This document shows, one piece after another, positions 33,996-44,189 of a DNA stretch of 64,000 nt (its first letter is position 1; every line of letters begins with the position of its first letter). Made by a program: the position numbers and the translations under genes. The notes under the pieces were generated by a model, which ran no database searches, had not been told where the DNA came from, and worked only from the letters and a program-made list of their open reading frames with translations. Source of the DNA: Chrysaora quinquecirrha. Lineage: Eukaryota > Cnidaria > Scyphozoa > Semaeostomeae > Pelagiidae. The stretch is from the NCBI GenBank assembly GCA_014526335.1, contig JACTAT010000230.1:283977-347976 (forward strand), in the 5' to 3' direction.

Positions 33996-34916
33996 GTGGA
34001 ACGTTTTAATCAAACCCTTCTATCAATGTTGCGTGCATTACCTGAACGAAAAAAATCGCGATGGCGAGATTATCTGAACAAAGTTGTACATGCATATAAT
34101 TGCACGAAGCATGCATCTACAGGCTATTCTCCGTTTTATTTACTGTATGGTCGCTCTCCGAGATTGCCAATAGACATCATCTTTGACATACAACCAAAAC
34201 TTTGTAATAATTCTTCAGACCACTATCCCGATTATGCACGGAAATGGCGTTCAGCTATGAAAGAAGCTTATGAAATAGCTGCAAGAAGATCACAGCACAG
34301 TCAACAACAAAGTAAAGATCACTATGAGAAACGTGTTCGTTCTTCAGTCTTACAAAAGGATGATCGAATCCTAGTTCGTAATTTAACAGAAAAGGGTGGC
34401 CCAGGCAAATTACGATCGTACTGGGAACGAAATGTATATCGCGTTTTGGAACGCATGGGCGATGATAGTCCTGTGTATAAAGTTATAGCAGAAAGCGATC
34501 CACATGGAAAAGTACGTACTCTACATCGTAATCTCTTATTACCATGTAATGAGTTACCAATTGAAAATGTACAGCATACAAGACGCGCTCCTCCTTCAAA
34601 ACGCAATACTGTCAAGGATGCTGGTCATCACAAGTCAGAAAAGGATATTCAAAATATCGATTCAGATAGTGACGATGATGAACTCATTCTTGCTGTAGAG
34701 CCTGAAAAAACACCTTGGTCTCCACCAAGACCGCCAACACCATTCCGACCACCTGAGGCAAATGACTTGTCCAACGCAGAGGATGGATCACAGAATTTCA
34801 CAGTCATGCCAACTGCAGACAGTTCTACGAGTCAGACTGTTGCTAGAGAGGACGTTAATCTGCCAAATTTAACTGCTCCTTGTCGTGGGATATGTATAAA
34901 TACTCGCAATTTCTGA
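33996..34916 (+). CDS. Gypsy integrase C-terminus with GPY/F-like domain
   Basis: 306 residues. The start continues the integrase core (ERFNQTLLSMLRALPE, containing the catalytic Glu region just upstream) through the helical YNCTKHASTGYSPFYLLYG motif. A GPY/F-like domain follows (GGPGKLRSYWE, PVYKV, LHRNLLLP). The tail is acidic and proline-rich (residues ~215-300). The end is uncertain, because the final ~15 residues may come from the neighbouring DIRS element. Confidence 0.8.
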   Translation: MERFNQTLLSMLRALPERKKSRWRDYLNKVVHAYNCTKHASTGYSPFYLLYGRSPRLPIDIIFDIQPKLCNNSSDHYPDYARKWRSAMKEAYEIAARRSQHSQQQSKDHYEKRVRSSVLQKDDRILVRNLTEKGGPGKLRSYWERNVYRVLERMGDDSPVYKVIAESDPHGKVRTLHRNLLLPCNELPIENVQHTRRAPPSKRNTVKDAGHHKSEKDIQNIDSDSDDDELILAVEPEKTPWSPPRPPTPFRPPEANDLSNAEDGSQNFTVMPTADSSTSQTVAREDVNLPNLTAPCRGICINTRNF

Positions 34917-36156
34917 AGCTTCGTTTACTTCTATACCAGCAGAGCAAAGCATTACCGAAATTAAAGTCATCTGTATTACAAATATTATAAAAGCGTTGAA
35001 AAGTTTGTTCATTAGTCCAACCCGCTGCCAGCATAATGTCTTTCAAATCGAATTTTTTCTGCGAAAGAAACGAAGTCGAAGCTGCCCGAGTGCTATGGCA
35101 TCCATACTTTGACATGTCAATGCCAGCTTTTCCCAATACAGTTCGGCACCACCGGGCTATGGTGTCCTTCGAAACAGGCAGATGAGGGCGAACAAAACTA
35201 AGCAACAATTGGCTCTGTTCAGCTCGAAACGAGGCAGTACGCCGTAAATATTCTGACAAGTGCGAATATAGGCAAAGTTTAGGTTCCGCAGCGTACTTGA
35301 GAAAGCGTAACGGTTTCTGATGGACTCCGCGGCGAGTATGTTTTAATTTATCAACAATATGAAACGTGTACGCGGATTCAGAAACTTGCATGTGTTTGAC
35401 ATTTAAAAACAGGATTGTTTGACAACGCTGAGCAGTAAGCAAACAAAGCAAAACAGCGAGGCGATGAGAAAGCTCTTTAAGTGTGAGTTCACAAATGGGA
35501 GGCTGCGAGCGGAAAAAATTGAAGACAGATTTAACGTCCCAGATTGCTGGATGCTTTGGGAGAGACGGACGAAGTTCGAAGATACCTTTCATAAATCTTT
35601 TTACCAAAGGTAACTGACCAAATGGAACAGCAATACCATCAAAAATACAAAACGAAGACAGGGCGCTTCTTGCAATATTAATTGAACTGTAGGATAGTCC
35701 TTTTTCATACAATGAAGTAAGGAATGCTAGAGCTGTTGAGATGGACGGATGGATAGGATCACTGTTATTTGTAGAACAAAAAAGAAACCATTTGTTAATA
35801 TATGTTTTGTACTGTTTTTTCGTTGAATCACGCCAGGCTGCCATTATTATTTCGATAGATGATGAAGATAATCCATATTGGGAGAATTTTTGCCGGAAAT
35901 AAGGCAGATCATTAAAGTCAGCTTTTGAGACAGTGGATGAACAAGGTCTGGCCTCTCTGGAAGATACAACAAATTGCGGTTGGGGCGTAGAATCACGGGT
36001 GGAGCCGCAAGAAGACGCATTAAAAGAGGATACCATACTTGTGTAGGCCATTTCGGCACAATTAATACTCCCATTGCTAGATCTCGTTGAACTTTTTGGA
36101 TAACTTGCAGCACACAGCTGAAAGGGGGAAAACAATAAATGTTGAGGCCAGTCCAC
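34855..36156 (-). CDS. DIRS tyrosine recombinase
   Basis: 433 residues, uninterrupted. The phage-integrase fold carries its catalytic set: Arg in LLTAQRCQT, H-x-x-R in CHSTRAAST, Trp in LAAGWTN, and the nucleophile Tyr in FQRFYN. SAM-like N-terminal domain near AAWRDSTKKQYKTYINKW. In DIRS elements this enzyme integrates a circular cDNA without target duplication. The final ~25 residues may derive from fused flanking sequence. The best preserved gene of the element. Confidence 0.88.
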   Translation of the reverse strand: MDWPQHLLFSPFQLCAASYPKSSTRSSNGSINCAEMAYTSMVSSFNASSCGSTRDSTPQPQFVVSSREARPCSSTVSKADFNDLPYFRQKFSQYGLSSSSIEIIMAAWRDSTKKQYKTYINKWFLFCSTNNSDPIHPSISTALAFLTSLYEKGLSYSSINIARSALSSFCIFDGIAVPFGQLPLVKRFMKGIFELRPSLPKHPAIWDVKSVFNFFRSQPPICELTLKELSHRLAVLLCLLTAQRCQTILFLNVKHMQVSESAYTFHIVDKLKHTRRGVHQKPLRFLKYAAEPKLCLYSHLSEYLRRTASFRAEQSQLLLSFVRPHLPVSKDTIARWCRTVLGKAGIDMSKYGCHSTRAASTSFLSQKKFDLKDIMLAAGWTNEQTFQRFYNICNTDDFNFGNALLCWYRSKRSFRNCEYLYISHDKEQLNLAD

Positions 36157-36640
36157 GAGATGCTAAAGGAATCAATATGAGAAGCATTAGGATCTGGGCG
36201 AAGAGAGCAGTAATTGCGAAACTGTGCATTTAAGCGAGTGGCAAAAAGATCAATATCGGGTTTGAAATTTAATTGTATTAAGGCTTGTTGCAAACGGTGC
36301 TGATTGAGCATCCATTCTGCGTCATAATTGGAAAAAATTCGGGACTCTCGATCAGCATAGATATTTTCAGACCCTGGAATGTGGTAGGCGGTAAGCAATA
36401 TATTATTCGCTTGACAAAATTTCCAGATCTGAACTGCAATTTCATTGCATTTATTGCTATGGGTCGTGCCTTTTCGATTTATAATGAAAACAGCAGGGCT
36501 ATTATCAAGCATAAGACGGACATTAGTATTGGATATTGTAGGCTGAAAACTTTTAACAACGAAAAATGCAGCTAGTAACTCTAAAGCATTGATATGATGT
36601 TGTGCTTCAGAAAAGGACCATTTTCCTCATGCATTCATTC
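35847..36640 (-). pseudogene. DIRS RNase H remainder and downstream linker
   Basis: Resumes on the other side of the LINE with KWSFSEAQHHINALELLAAF and VRLMLDNSPAVFIIN, the RNase H segment that should follow GWGATIG. It then runs through DLFATRLNAQF and FSISWTGLNIYCFPP, a region usual between RT/RH and recombinase in DIRS pol. Overlaps the recombinase frame at 36156. Confidence 0.8.
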
Positions 36641-37884
36641 ATTCATTCATTCATTTTATTTTCTTTATACAGGGTAAAGTTAAAAATTTTGTGAAAATTG
36701 GTTTACAAACTGCCCTGTTTATAAACCTAGCTATTTATAACATATAATGATTATATTTACATAAGTATATTTATACATCCATTAAAATACTTCTAATATT
36801 ACTTCTAAACAAAAAAATAAATACTTCTAATAAAATACTTCAAAGTAAAACAGTTTGAAATTGCAACGGAAAGTGAATACTTGCTGCCATGGTGGCATCA
36901 TCGTAGAGACGTATTTTATAATTTTGACTTCAAAGCCAAAAATGAATTTGCTTTTTTTGCCTCATTGCTAAGGTTGTTCCAAGTACGCGCTCCTCTAAAT
37001 TCAAAACTTTTCTGTCCTGAAGACGTTTTAAACAGAGGAATATGTAGATCAGTCCTGGAATTACGTAACACCCTGCACTGAGTGTCAGACAGCCTATGAA
37101 ATAGTCCTTTCAAGTAATCAGGAGCCTCATTGTTGAGAGCCATGAAAACAACCTTAGCAGTTTCTGACTCTATTAGCTGCTTAATGGTAAGCCATCCAAG
37201 TTTTTGTATTAAAGGTTCGGAATGAGCATCATAAGGACTGTTTGTAACTATTCTAGCGGCCCGGTTTTGTAATTTCTGTAGCTTCTGCAGAGCAGTCATT
37301 CCTACAGATCCCCAGACCGGACAGCAGTATCTAAAGTGTGGCTCAACAAGGCTTTTGTACATCGCTTGTACAGTTTCTAAAGGGAGGTACCTTTTAGCAT
37401 AACGAAGCATTCCTAAACCGCGGGAAACCTTTTTTGTAACGGATGCCAAGTGTTCATCCCATTTAAGAAATTGATCAACCTGAACACCCAAATATTTTGT
37501 ACTGGTTATGATAGATATTGCTTCCTCTCCAATGTGGAAGGATGGTTTTTGAGTGTCAGGTTGCTCAAGCGCTCGTATTTTATACTGGCTACCAATCAAG
37601 ATACTTTGTGTTTTTGCAACGTTAAGGGATAACTTGTTCTCCTCTAGCCATGTCTTGAGACACTTTAGGTCTTTATTGACAGCGTTGTTGATCGAGGAAA
37701 TAGATTTCGAGGAGTATGAAATGCTTGTATCATCTGCGTACATAGTAACCTTTGAGGAGTCAAGTGCCAGGGGTAAATCGTTAATATAAATCAGGAACAG
37801 TAGGGGACCTAAACAGGACCCCTGAGGAACCCCAAAATTAATGCTCTCTAGTTTAGATATATACCCGTTCACCTTACAGCATTG
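36630..37884 (-). mobile_element. 5'-truncated LINE (CR1/Jockey-like) inside DIRS RNase H
   Basis: Frame 37872-36916 starts in mid-RT: FGVPQGSCLGPLLFLIYIND and MYADDTSISY, then LGWLTIKQL and the C-terminal motif FRGARTWNNLSNEAKKA. After the stop comes an AT-rich 3' UTR and a tail of AATG repeats (ATTC on the + strand, 36637-36662), typical of CR1-group ends. The insertion separates GWGATIG from KWSFSEAQHH of the DIRS RNase H, so it post-dates the DIRS copy. No clear target duplication. Confidence 0.85.
36637..36662. repeat. (ATTC)n microsatellite, LINE tail
   Basis: Six ATTC repeats mark the 3' terminus of the minus-strand LINE. Confidence 0.85.
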
Positions 37885-39129
37885 TTGCAGTAGCAGTTTC
37901 AGTTGCAGTAGGCCCTATTGTTGCGCCCCAGCCCAGTAAAGAAGCATCGGAATATATCGTATGATCAAACGGGGCTTTTCTAATATTTCCGAAGCTTGAA
38001 GGTAAATTTTGTAGCCACCATTCAATGTCATTGATTGCAGAGGGCGGTAAAGACATGAATTTATCGAAATTACCTTCGGCAAATTTCAAGTCCTTTGTTT
38101 TGGCCCGCTCTAGCCACCGATAATGGGCACCTCCAAAAGGTATAGCTGGAAAGCTAGAAACCATATACCCTAATGCACGCGCAACATCTCGAATCTTGAT
38201 AGACGAGGCATTGTGAAGGAGGTTTAACGATGTAACGACTTTCTCATAACGCTTTGGCGTAAGAGTGATACGCATTGTGACGGAATTTAGTACGAAACCA
38301 AGAAAAGTGATTTGTTGCTTTGGAATGAATTCTGATTTTGTTGGATGAACAACGAAACCGAGCTTGTCAAATTGGGTAACAGTGGCCTTAACAGTCTTAA
38401 TGCAACCCTGATAAGTTTCACTTTGTAAGTATAGGTCATCAATATAGCTTGAGATAATGTGGCCTCGTTCCCGTAGGGTTGCCAAAGGAGGCTTTAATAG
38501 TTTAGTAAACTTTCTTGGACAAGAGGCGAGGCCATTAGGAAATGCAGTGTAGCGATATAATTTTCCCAAGAATTGGAATTTCAAATACTGTTGATAATCG
38601 CGTTGAATTGGAACGCTATAATATGCATCCTTTAAATCAATGGATGCCATCCAACAGTTGGGAGTGAGCATAGCTATGACCGTATTAATAGAATCCATTT
38701 TGAAATGGTAATAGGTAACATAAGCGTTTAATAATTTGAGATTGAGAATTAATCGTACCTGATTATCAGGTTTTGGAACTGTAAAAATTGGAGAAATAAA
38801 CTCATTAGGATCATGTTCACAAGAAACAAGGACTTTTTTGGAAAGCAATGATGCAATTTCAAGTTTAACAGAATCAATAGCGTTATTAGCGATATGATTA
38901 TTGGGAAAAGTACTATTTGTTGGAGGATTTCCATTAAATCAATTATATCTCCCATAACCATTTGGAGAATATATTGATCTGAAGTTAGACTTTGCCACTG
39001 GCTTAAATGATTTTTAATTTGCCCAGCAGTAAATTGATTTACTTTATTACGTAAATAAGGGCATAAATTCAATTCAACAAATGACGAGAAACAATTTACC
39101 GTGTCGTTTACTTGTTCCATTTGTTCCAA
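37874..39129 (-). pseudogene. DIRS reverse transcriptase, with start of RNase H
   Basis: Frame 39129-38749 carries the pre-RT motif (AGQIKNHLSQWQSLTSD, then VMGDIIDL). After a frameshift near 38,860, frame 38848-37874 carries FTVPKPDNQVRLILNLKLLN, ASIDLKDAYYSVPI, SSYIDDLYL (catalytic Asp pair as YIDD) and FLGFVLNS. It ends in YSDASLLGWGATIG, the RNase H start. The LINE insertion then interrupts it. DIRS RTs characteristically have this short SIDLKDAYYSVPI motif. Confidence 0.85.
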
Positions 39130-39239
39130 GACTTTCTTGGAGGCTGTGGGCTCGAAGAAAATTGCCCTTGATTCTTCCTGGGAGGATAAGACATCCTCCC
39201 GCGCTGTGATAAAAAAGGCTGACCGTAAGATCTGTTATA

Positions 39240-39400
39240 TGGCTTTTGGGAAACTGAATTTGCGAAGAAAGGCTTTCATTACGCAGCTCTCAAAACGTGG
39301 AATGATACACCTGTTGAAATTCGTGAGCTACCTACACTAGATCGTTTCAAAAAGCAACTAAAAACGCATCTAAGGAGCTAGACCATGCAAACACAACTCC
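39240..39400 (+). mobile_element. LINE 3'-end fragment inside DIRS gag
   Basis: On the + strand the frame FHYAALKTWNDTPVEIRE, LDRFKKQLKTHLRS and a TAG at about 39378 form the standard C-terminus of a LINE ORF2. It lies in opposite orientation to the DIRS gene and separates the two parts of gag. Edges are approximate. Confidence 0.65.
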
Positions 39401-40304
39401 TTGGAAGATCAGCAATACAGATTAGTTTAATAGGCGCAAATTTTTCCTTTAATAAATATTTGTCAGGTTTGGTAGACCTGTTGCAGGCAAATCTGAAATC
39501 CGCACTAAGATAGGGCCGGAGGGCTTCTTTACGACGGTAAGACAACTCAGTGCAAACCGATCCCAACATGGAAATGATATCGACAAGACGGCTAGATACA
39601 GTAAAGCCTTATAATCCAGGGGTTGTGTTTTGTCACGAGACAACTGTAAATCTTGCAATGAGATTGCGATTGCACCAGATGCTGTAACAAGGGTATCCTG
39701 TAACGCCACAAGGGTGCGATCAGTCCCTTTCGCATCGGTTTTCAAAGAGTTCCAGATATGGTCGTTGACTGGAGGCCAGAACAAATCTGTGCAGTTTTCT
39801 GGAACAAGATATTTTGCTTTAATCTGTTTACGCTGAGTAGTATCGAACTCTTTTTTAAAACGTATATTGATAAGGGTAGCCAGATTGGGCGAAATTGGTG
39901 GGCCTTTTGGCGCACTAACGGCGGTAAAGCTATCAATGCTCTCGAGGAAAACCTCTGACGACAAAAGTTCCTCGTTGTCTTGCTGAGCAGAGTCAGCAGG
40001 AAGATTCTGCTGTCCTTGATCAGAATCAGGACAGATAGGATCATCATCTTGGCGATTAACGCGATGATCAACCTGATCAATGTCGTGACCAGCATGGACA
40101 CTGAGAACATCATCGTCAACTGCAGAGTGAGCAATTTGGTCAGGCATTTCTATAGGATGTGATGCATTAGAGAGCGACCCCTTTTCTTCAAGGGGGGCTC
40201 TCTGGGAAAGTGGAGCTACTGAAGCAGTAGCAGAGGCGCCTTGAGATTTTTTTCCACTTGGGCGTGAGGCGGTATGAATTTCATCATCCTCATTCTCGTC
40301 ATCT
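39378..40304 (-). pseudogene. DIRS gag-like ORF1
   Basis: The open frame extends from an AG at 40305 through an acidic N-terminus to the 232-residue ORF 40147-39449. It carries the DIRS ORF1 signature CTDLFWPPVNDHIW, followed by a helical region. The conserved end (ELSYRRKEALRPYLSADFR) is in another frame at 39569-39378, so a frameshift lies near 39,550. The Q/R/P-rich C-terminus (QRGRMSYPP, PPRKSWNKWNK) is on the far side of the LINE insertion at 39240-39116. It binds nucleic acid in related elements. Confidence 0.7.
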
Positions 40305-40329
40305 GAATAACAGAGAGAGAACTTGAATG

Positions 40330-41032
40330 AATCTTTATTTCATCAGTTTGATATTGGGTTTATTCCCCTTAGTTTACTGTAAATTGAACAACATTGAAAA
40401 GATTAAAAACTTGCAGCCAAAGGGCTCTCAAATGATACATTTTGCAAAATTCTATGTTGTGTAGTTTCTACATTCCCCCTTTTGGATGTCCCACCTTAGA
40501 GATTTTGAAAAAGTGATTCTTCTTTTTGAGGTTTTCGAAAAATGATTCACCCTTTTAGATATTTTTATATTTCATGTTTTATTGTAAGTCTTACACTTTA
40601 CCTGCACTTTTACAACAAATATCAGGTAATGAACAGAAGCCCTACCCATGGTAGGTTAAGATTTTATGTACGTTATGTGGCTTTTATGTTTCCTCTTTTA
40701 GAGATTTTGAAATGCATATTAAGAGGATACCTCTAAAACTACAAGCACAAAGTTCTTGCATCCATACTTGATTCTTCTCCTGTTAACTTGCAAAGTCGTA
40801 AAGAGATTTTGAAACTGTGCTAATTCTAAGCAAAGCAGAGAAAAAGTTTCTAAATTACATATTTTCGTGTTTTTAGTATATATGTTCCATATTTGGAATG
40901 AAGCTCTTTCCATAGGTGAAAAATTTTTTTTTGGCAGGATATGCCATTTTCTTGTTTCCCTTTTAAGGGCTTCCCCATTCTCCTGTTTCACATTCCCTCA
41001 TTCCCCGTTTCCCATTTTTAGAGATAGGCCAG
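40330..41032 (-). repeat. TCTAAAAAGGGGAA-type repeat, copy B (inverted to copy A)
   Basis: The reverse complement follows copy A at 19190-19830 motif by motif: the GGGGAA-rich block at 40965-41030, the segment matching AGAAACTTTTTCTCTGCTTTG, and the distal edge CAGTAAACTAAGGGGAATAA at 40364-40384. Diverged, so old. The pair frames the 20-kb repeat-rich stretch between them. Confidence 0.7.
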
Positions 41033-41570
41033 CGAGTAAAGCGATGGATGCAATAGGGTATATGTTTCTAGCCACGAGAAAATGGAAGCGGACCGACGAT
41101 ATCAATACGAACATATGATCAAAGCGTGCACGAGGAGTGTTGAAATTGACAAGGGTTGCAGCGTTGTGAAGTGTATAGTTTATTTTTTTGGCAGTGAAAA
41201 TGAGTCCATTATATGATATCTTTGTTAATGTCAGGCCAGAAATATTGTTGAATTAGATGCTGTGTTCCGTAAATGCCAGGATGTGAACATGGCATGGTGG
41301 TTATCAAAAATAAAACGTCTGGTCTGAAAGATGCTTAGCTACTTATGTTACGGTAAATCGTTATCCCTTTTGTTGTGCCTTTGCGAGGAGTGTGAAATCG
41401 ATTGGAGATAGATGTTGCAATGAATTATTATCTTTACCTGATAAAGCATCAGTAAAGACATTTTCCTTTTCATGAATGTGACGAATGTCGGTTGTGAACT
41501 GTGGACGATCATCGCCATTGATATCGATCACCAACTGTTGCAAGTCAAAGAATTCGGTCTGAATGGATTT
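41020..41570 (-). pseudogene. degenerate Gypsy pol remnant (RNase H-integrase junction)
   Basis: The minus strand has FTTDIRHIHEKENVFTDALS (end of RNase H), followed in shifted frames by a degenerate HPGIYGTQHLIQQYF-like integrase finger and then RIDIVGPLPFSRG and HRFTRW of the integrase core. At least three frame changes. This is a different Gypsy lineage from the 28.6-kb element, and it is older. Confidence 0.7.
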
Positions 41571-42184
41571 TTATTTACTTCACTGTATAGCGAAAACTGA
41601 CAAATATGCCTATGGATAATTAGTTAAATACAGTAGGGCAGAAACACCGCGGCGCAAGACACAAAAGACAACTATGTTTTTTTAGTTTGCTAATATTTCG
41701 CCCTGCCAAGCAGGGCTTCTTCAGAGTGTGATCGAATGCAAATTTTTTTTCAATAATTAGTTAACCCTTTTCTCCCTAATCTATGGGCATCATGCACTAA
41801 TCTTTCCAAAAATTGAATTATGTCGATAACACCTATCTCAAAAGGGCCCATCACTGGTGGGGCAAAACCAGGATTTCATTTCATTGATCAGAGGCGGGGC
41901 AGCCAATGGGGCCTGGTGGAGCAATAACCCCACCACTCAGTATGTTAAAAGATGCCCTGGAAATATCAACGTAAATTAAATTTTACTGCAAATCTTAGTC
42001 CTTAGTAAGCGAGATTTAAATTAGGGCAGGGGATGGAAAATTTAAAGAAAAATAATTGTTGCACCGCTGGCCAATTTTCGAAGATCCTTCTTTGCAACCA
42101 CGGCAACAACCAACAATCGTAGCAAAAAAGATTTGGCCTAGGCCTTGGGCTTTTCACTCAGCTGAATGAAGTAAATTTGTAAAA
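41571..42184. other. repeat remnant and upstream region of CFAP263
   Basis: Apart from the hammerhead-like hairpin I see no gene. The part after about 42,050 is the presumed promoter/5' UTR of CFAP263. Confidence 0.4.
41696..41724 (-). ncRNA. possible hammerhead-like hairpin
   Basis: On the minus strand CTGAAGA, a perfect 6-bp stem closed by a CTTG-like loop, then GAAA. This resembles a hammerhead ribozyme core (CUGANGA, stem II, GAAA), except for one extra A before the stem. Such motifs occur in Penelope-like and related repeats. I did not find convincing stems I and III, so activity is unproven. Confidence 0.3.
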
Positions 42185-44022
42185 ATGACCTCGTACACTT
42201 CCGACGCCGAACTAAGCAGTTCTGTTGACCAAGATGAAGAACCACTGGCTGAGCTTACTGACGAGGAGCTATATACTTTGGTAGAAGACACGATGTGAGG
42301 AAATTTGTTTGATTTTTCTTTTTTTTATTTGTTGTGAAAAGCACACACACTTGGTTTGGAATGGCGTGCCGTGGGACGTGAACGTGAACTGAACTTCAGA
42401 GCCTAAAATATATAAAGTAAATAAATAGGTAACATAAATAACGTAAGCAAAGATGCACAAGAAGTAGAAAGTTCAAACATTGTCATACGTCTCTGTTATT
42501 GCAATGGCAAGAATGCAGTTTGCAGTTTGGCATATCAATTTTCTAGAAAGATTTTTTTGAAAGAGTATATATATCCACTTGCAGCTAAGTACAGCACACC
42601 TCCCAACACTTACAATTTTTTAATGAAAAAGAGTAAACAAATTTTAAATGCTGAAAAATGGGCTCAAACCAGTGCATGATGATGGAGAGCCCATTGGATT
42701 GGCAGACTGACCCACTATCTGCTGAGCCACGGAACTGCTGCCCAGCATCTTTGATTTTTTTTGAGGTTACCACTGGACAATTCGTTAAATGGCCCATATA
42801 TATGAAGAGTATACTATCCTATAAAGAGCCAGACAGAAAACACTTTGCCTAGACTCCTTACACCTTGTCAAGATTGTAACCCTAATCACCAAGTACCATT
42901 GCATGGTGGTATGAAACACCTTCGGTGCTTCATATCACTATCAGGGGTTCTTTTCTTTTGCCCCATATTACCCACACCTCGATTCCAATTCAATTGCGGG
43001 GAAGAATCGTCAATTCTTCCTCACAACTGATTTGGATTGAATTGATTCTATATAAGAAAGCTGATGAAGTCATTGGGAGGTGTGCTGTCCCTAGCCACAA
43101 ATTATATAACCTACTAAGGTTTAGGATTAGGTGTTTCAGAGTCTCCTAAAGTTCTTGTATCCCCTTTTAGTGAACTAACTTTAGTGTATCAAACTTTGAA
43201 TCATGCTACCTAATATATGTAGTGCAGCAAGCCCCCTGGAGAAAACTTATTTTTTCTTTAAAATGTACCTACATAGGCCAGACTGGATTTTTGTTGTTGG
43301 CAGGATTTTGGGAAAACAATAGGCCCTATTGTTCTTCTATTGTTTTCTCCTGTGCACTTCTTTGTTGCCTGTGGAATCTGCAGAAAATCCAGTCTAATTA
43401 GTATGTGATAAACAAAGTTAATGGGTCAAACCTGTACCAGACTTGACCACAACATTTGTTTGTGCCATAATGTGGCTCTTAAATTTCACCCTAAACAGTT
43501 TCCAAGTCAATAACAAATTTTAAAACCTATAATTGCTAACAATAAAAACTTATAATGTGACTGTACCTCTGAAAATTTGCCTCTAGACTTAAGTTTTGTA
43601 CTGGATATCTGAGAAAAGAGTTAGTTCAAAGATTAGATACATAAAAATTTGCATGGTTTGTGCTTTCTTAAATTTTAGCAAAAAGAAATGTATCAAGAAA
43701 TTTTTTTGAAATTCTTAGATAAGTCAATAAGATTTAAAAGGTGTATGGATAAATTGTATAAATTGTATACATAAAGTCAGTTTTCATTTGTGTAATCACC
43801 AGTATCGTGATTTCATGGAATTTATTCTGTCCTATTAAAATGCTGTAAATTCCAAATCTTGCATTTAACTGTTTTCTTCATACTGGTGAACAAATATTGT
43901 ATTTTTTTTTGTTTATATTTCAAGCCGAGCAAATGAAGTGTTGAAAATTGAAACAAAGATGTTTGAAAAGTATCTCAAGAGAGTTGACCCAAAGGATGTC
44001 ATTCTACAGAATATTTCATCAT
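42185..44022 (+). CDS. CFAP263: CFAP263/CCDC113 ciliary protein, exons 1-2
   Basis: Exon 1 (42185-42294) begins MTSYTSDAELSS and ends in ELTDEELYTLVEDT plus two bases. Exon 2 (43925-44022) completes an Ile codon and reads RANEVLKIETKMFEKYLKRV, then DPKDV. This fits the N-terminus of CCDC113 (LVEELxxxNxxLKTETEMFEKYxxKLEPRD in vertebrates), a coiled-coil protein of centriolar satellites and the motile cilium. Donors (GTGAGG, GTAAGA) and the acceptor (ATTTCAAG) are good. The remaining exons are not in the window: a large transposon starts a few bases into intron 2. The gene may still work if the intron is spliced out. Confidence 0.78.
42295..43924 (+). other. CFAP263 intron 1
   Basis: AT-rich intron carrying a tRNA-derived SINE-like sequence (42660-42745). 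The motif TTGGGAGGTGTGCTGT at 43074, and inverted near 42590, may mark its ends. Nothing else recognised. Confidence 0.5.
42660..42745 (-). mobile_element. tRNA-derived SINE head (A and B boxes)
   Basis: On the minus strand TGGCTCAGCAGATAGTGG (A box, at 42714-42729) is followed 43 nt later by GGTTTGAGCC (B box, 42660-42670). This is the internal RNA polymerase III promoter of tRNAs. No full cloverleaf with matching acceptor stem is visible, so a SINE rather than a tRNA gene. Confidence 0.5.
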
Positions 44023-44189
44023 GTAAGATCTACTTTTTTATCGGCCAGGTGGAAAACACTGACTTCACTGATTTCACTGACTTTTTTCCTTTTTGAAAAA
44101 ATCTTATTTTTTTCAATTGTAAACAACATTAAAGCAATCAGTGGTTAAATTAACTGATTCTGCTTTATAATTAAGTCCATAATAGAGAG

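Larger units (their letters stand above)
28596..34900 (+). mobile_element. Ty3/Gypsy-type LTR retrotransposon, 3'-truncated
   Basis: Order is LTR end, primer-binding site, gag, MYND-protease, RT, RNase H, integrase, as in Gypsy-type elements. A 5' LTR is inferred from 28596 (TGTGAGAG) to about 28856 (CCTGACA). No 3' LTR is visible: the last pol frame runs into a DIRS-type element on the other strand at about 34,860-34,920. Pol is broken by about four single-base frameshifts. No envelope gene seen, so there is no reason to call it a retrovirus. The element looks fairly young, since its frames are long. Confidence 0.85.
34855..40304 (-). mobile_element. DIRS-type tyrosine-recombinase retrotransposon, interrupted
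   Basis: Reading leftward the element has gag (40304 to about 39380, C-terminus at 39240-39116), RT (39129-37874), RNase H (about 36640-36300) and tyrosine recombinase (36156-34855). This is the DIRS order. Two LINE fragments interrupt it, at about 36630-37884 and 39240-39400. Terminal repeats are not seen: the left end runs into the Gypsy element, the right end into the TCTAAAAAGGGGAA repeat. Several frameshifts. Not mobile in this state. Confidence 0.85.

Noticed and set aside
28596..34916. Endogenous retrovirus
   Set aside because: No envelope gene, Gypsy-type pol and CCHC gag. Better described as an LTR retrotransposon.
39101..39340. 79-codon plus-strand frame
   Set aside because: Overlaps DIRS gag/RT on the minus strand; only the LINE C-terminus, in another + frame, is real.
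42660..42745. Functional tRNA gene
   Set aside because: Box A and B are present but no acceptor stem pairing or complete cloverleaf; better a SINE.
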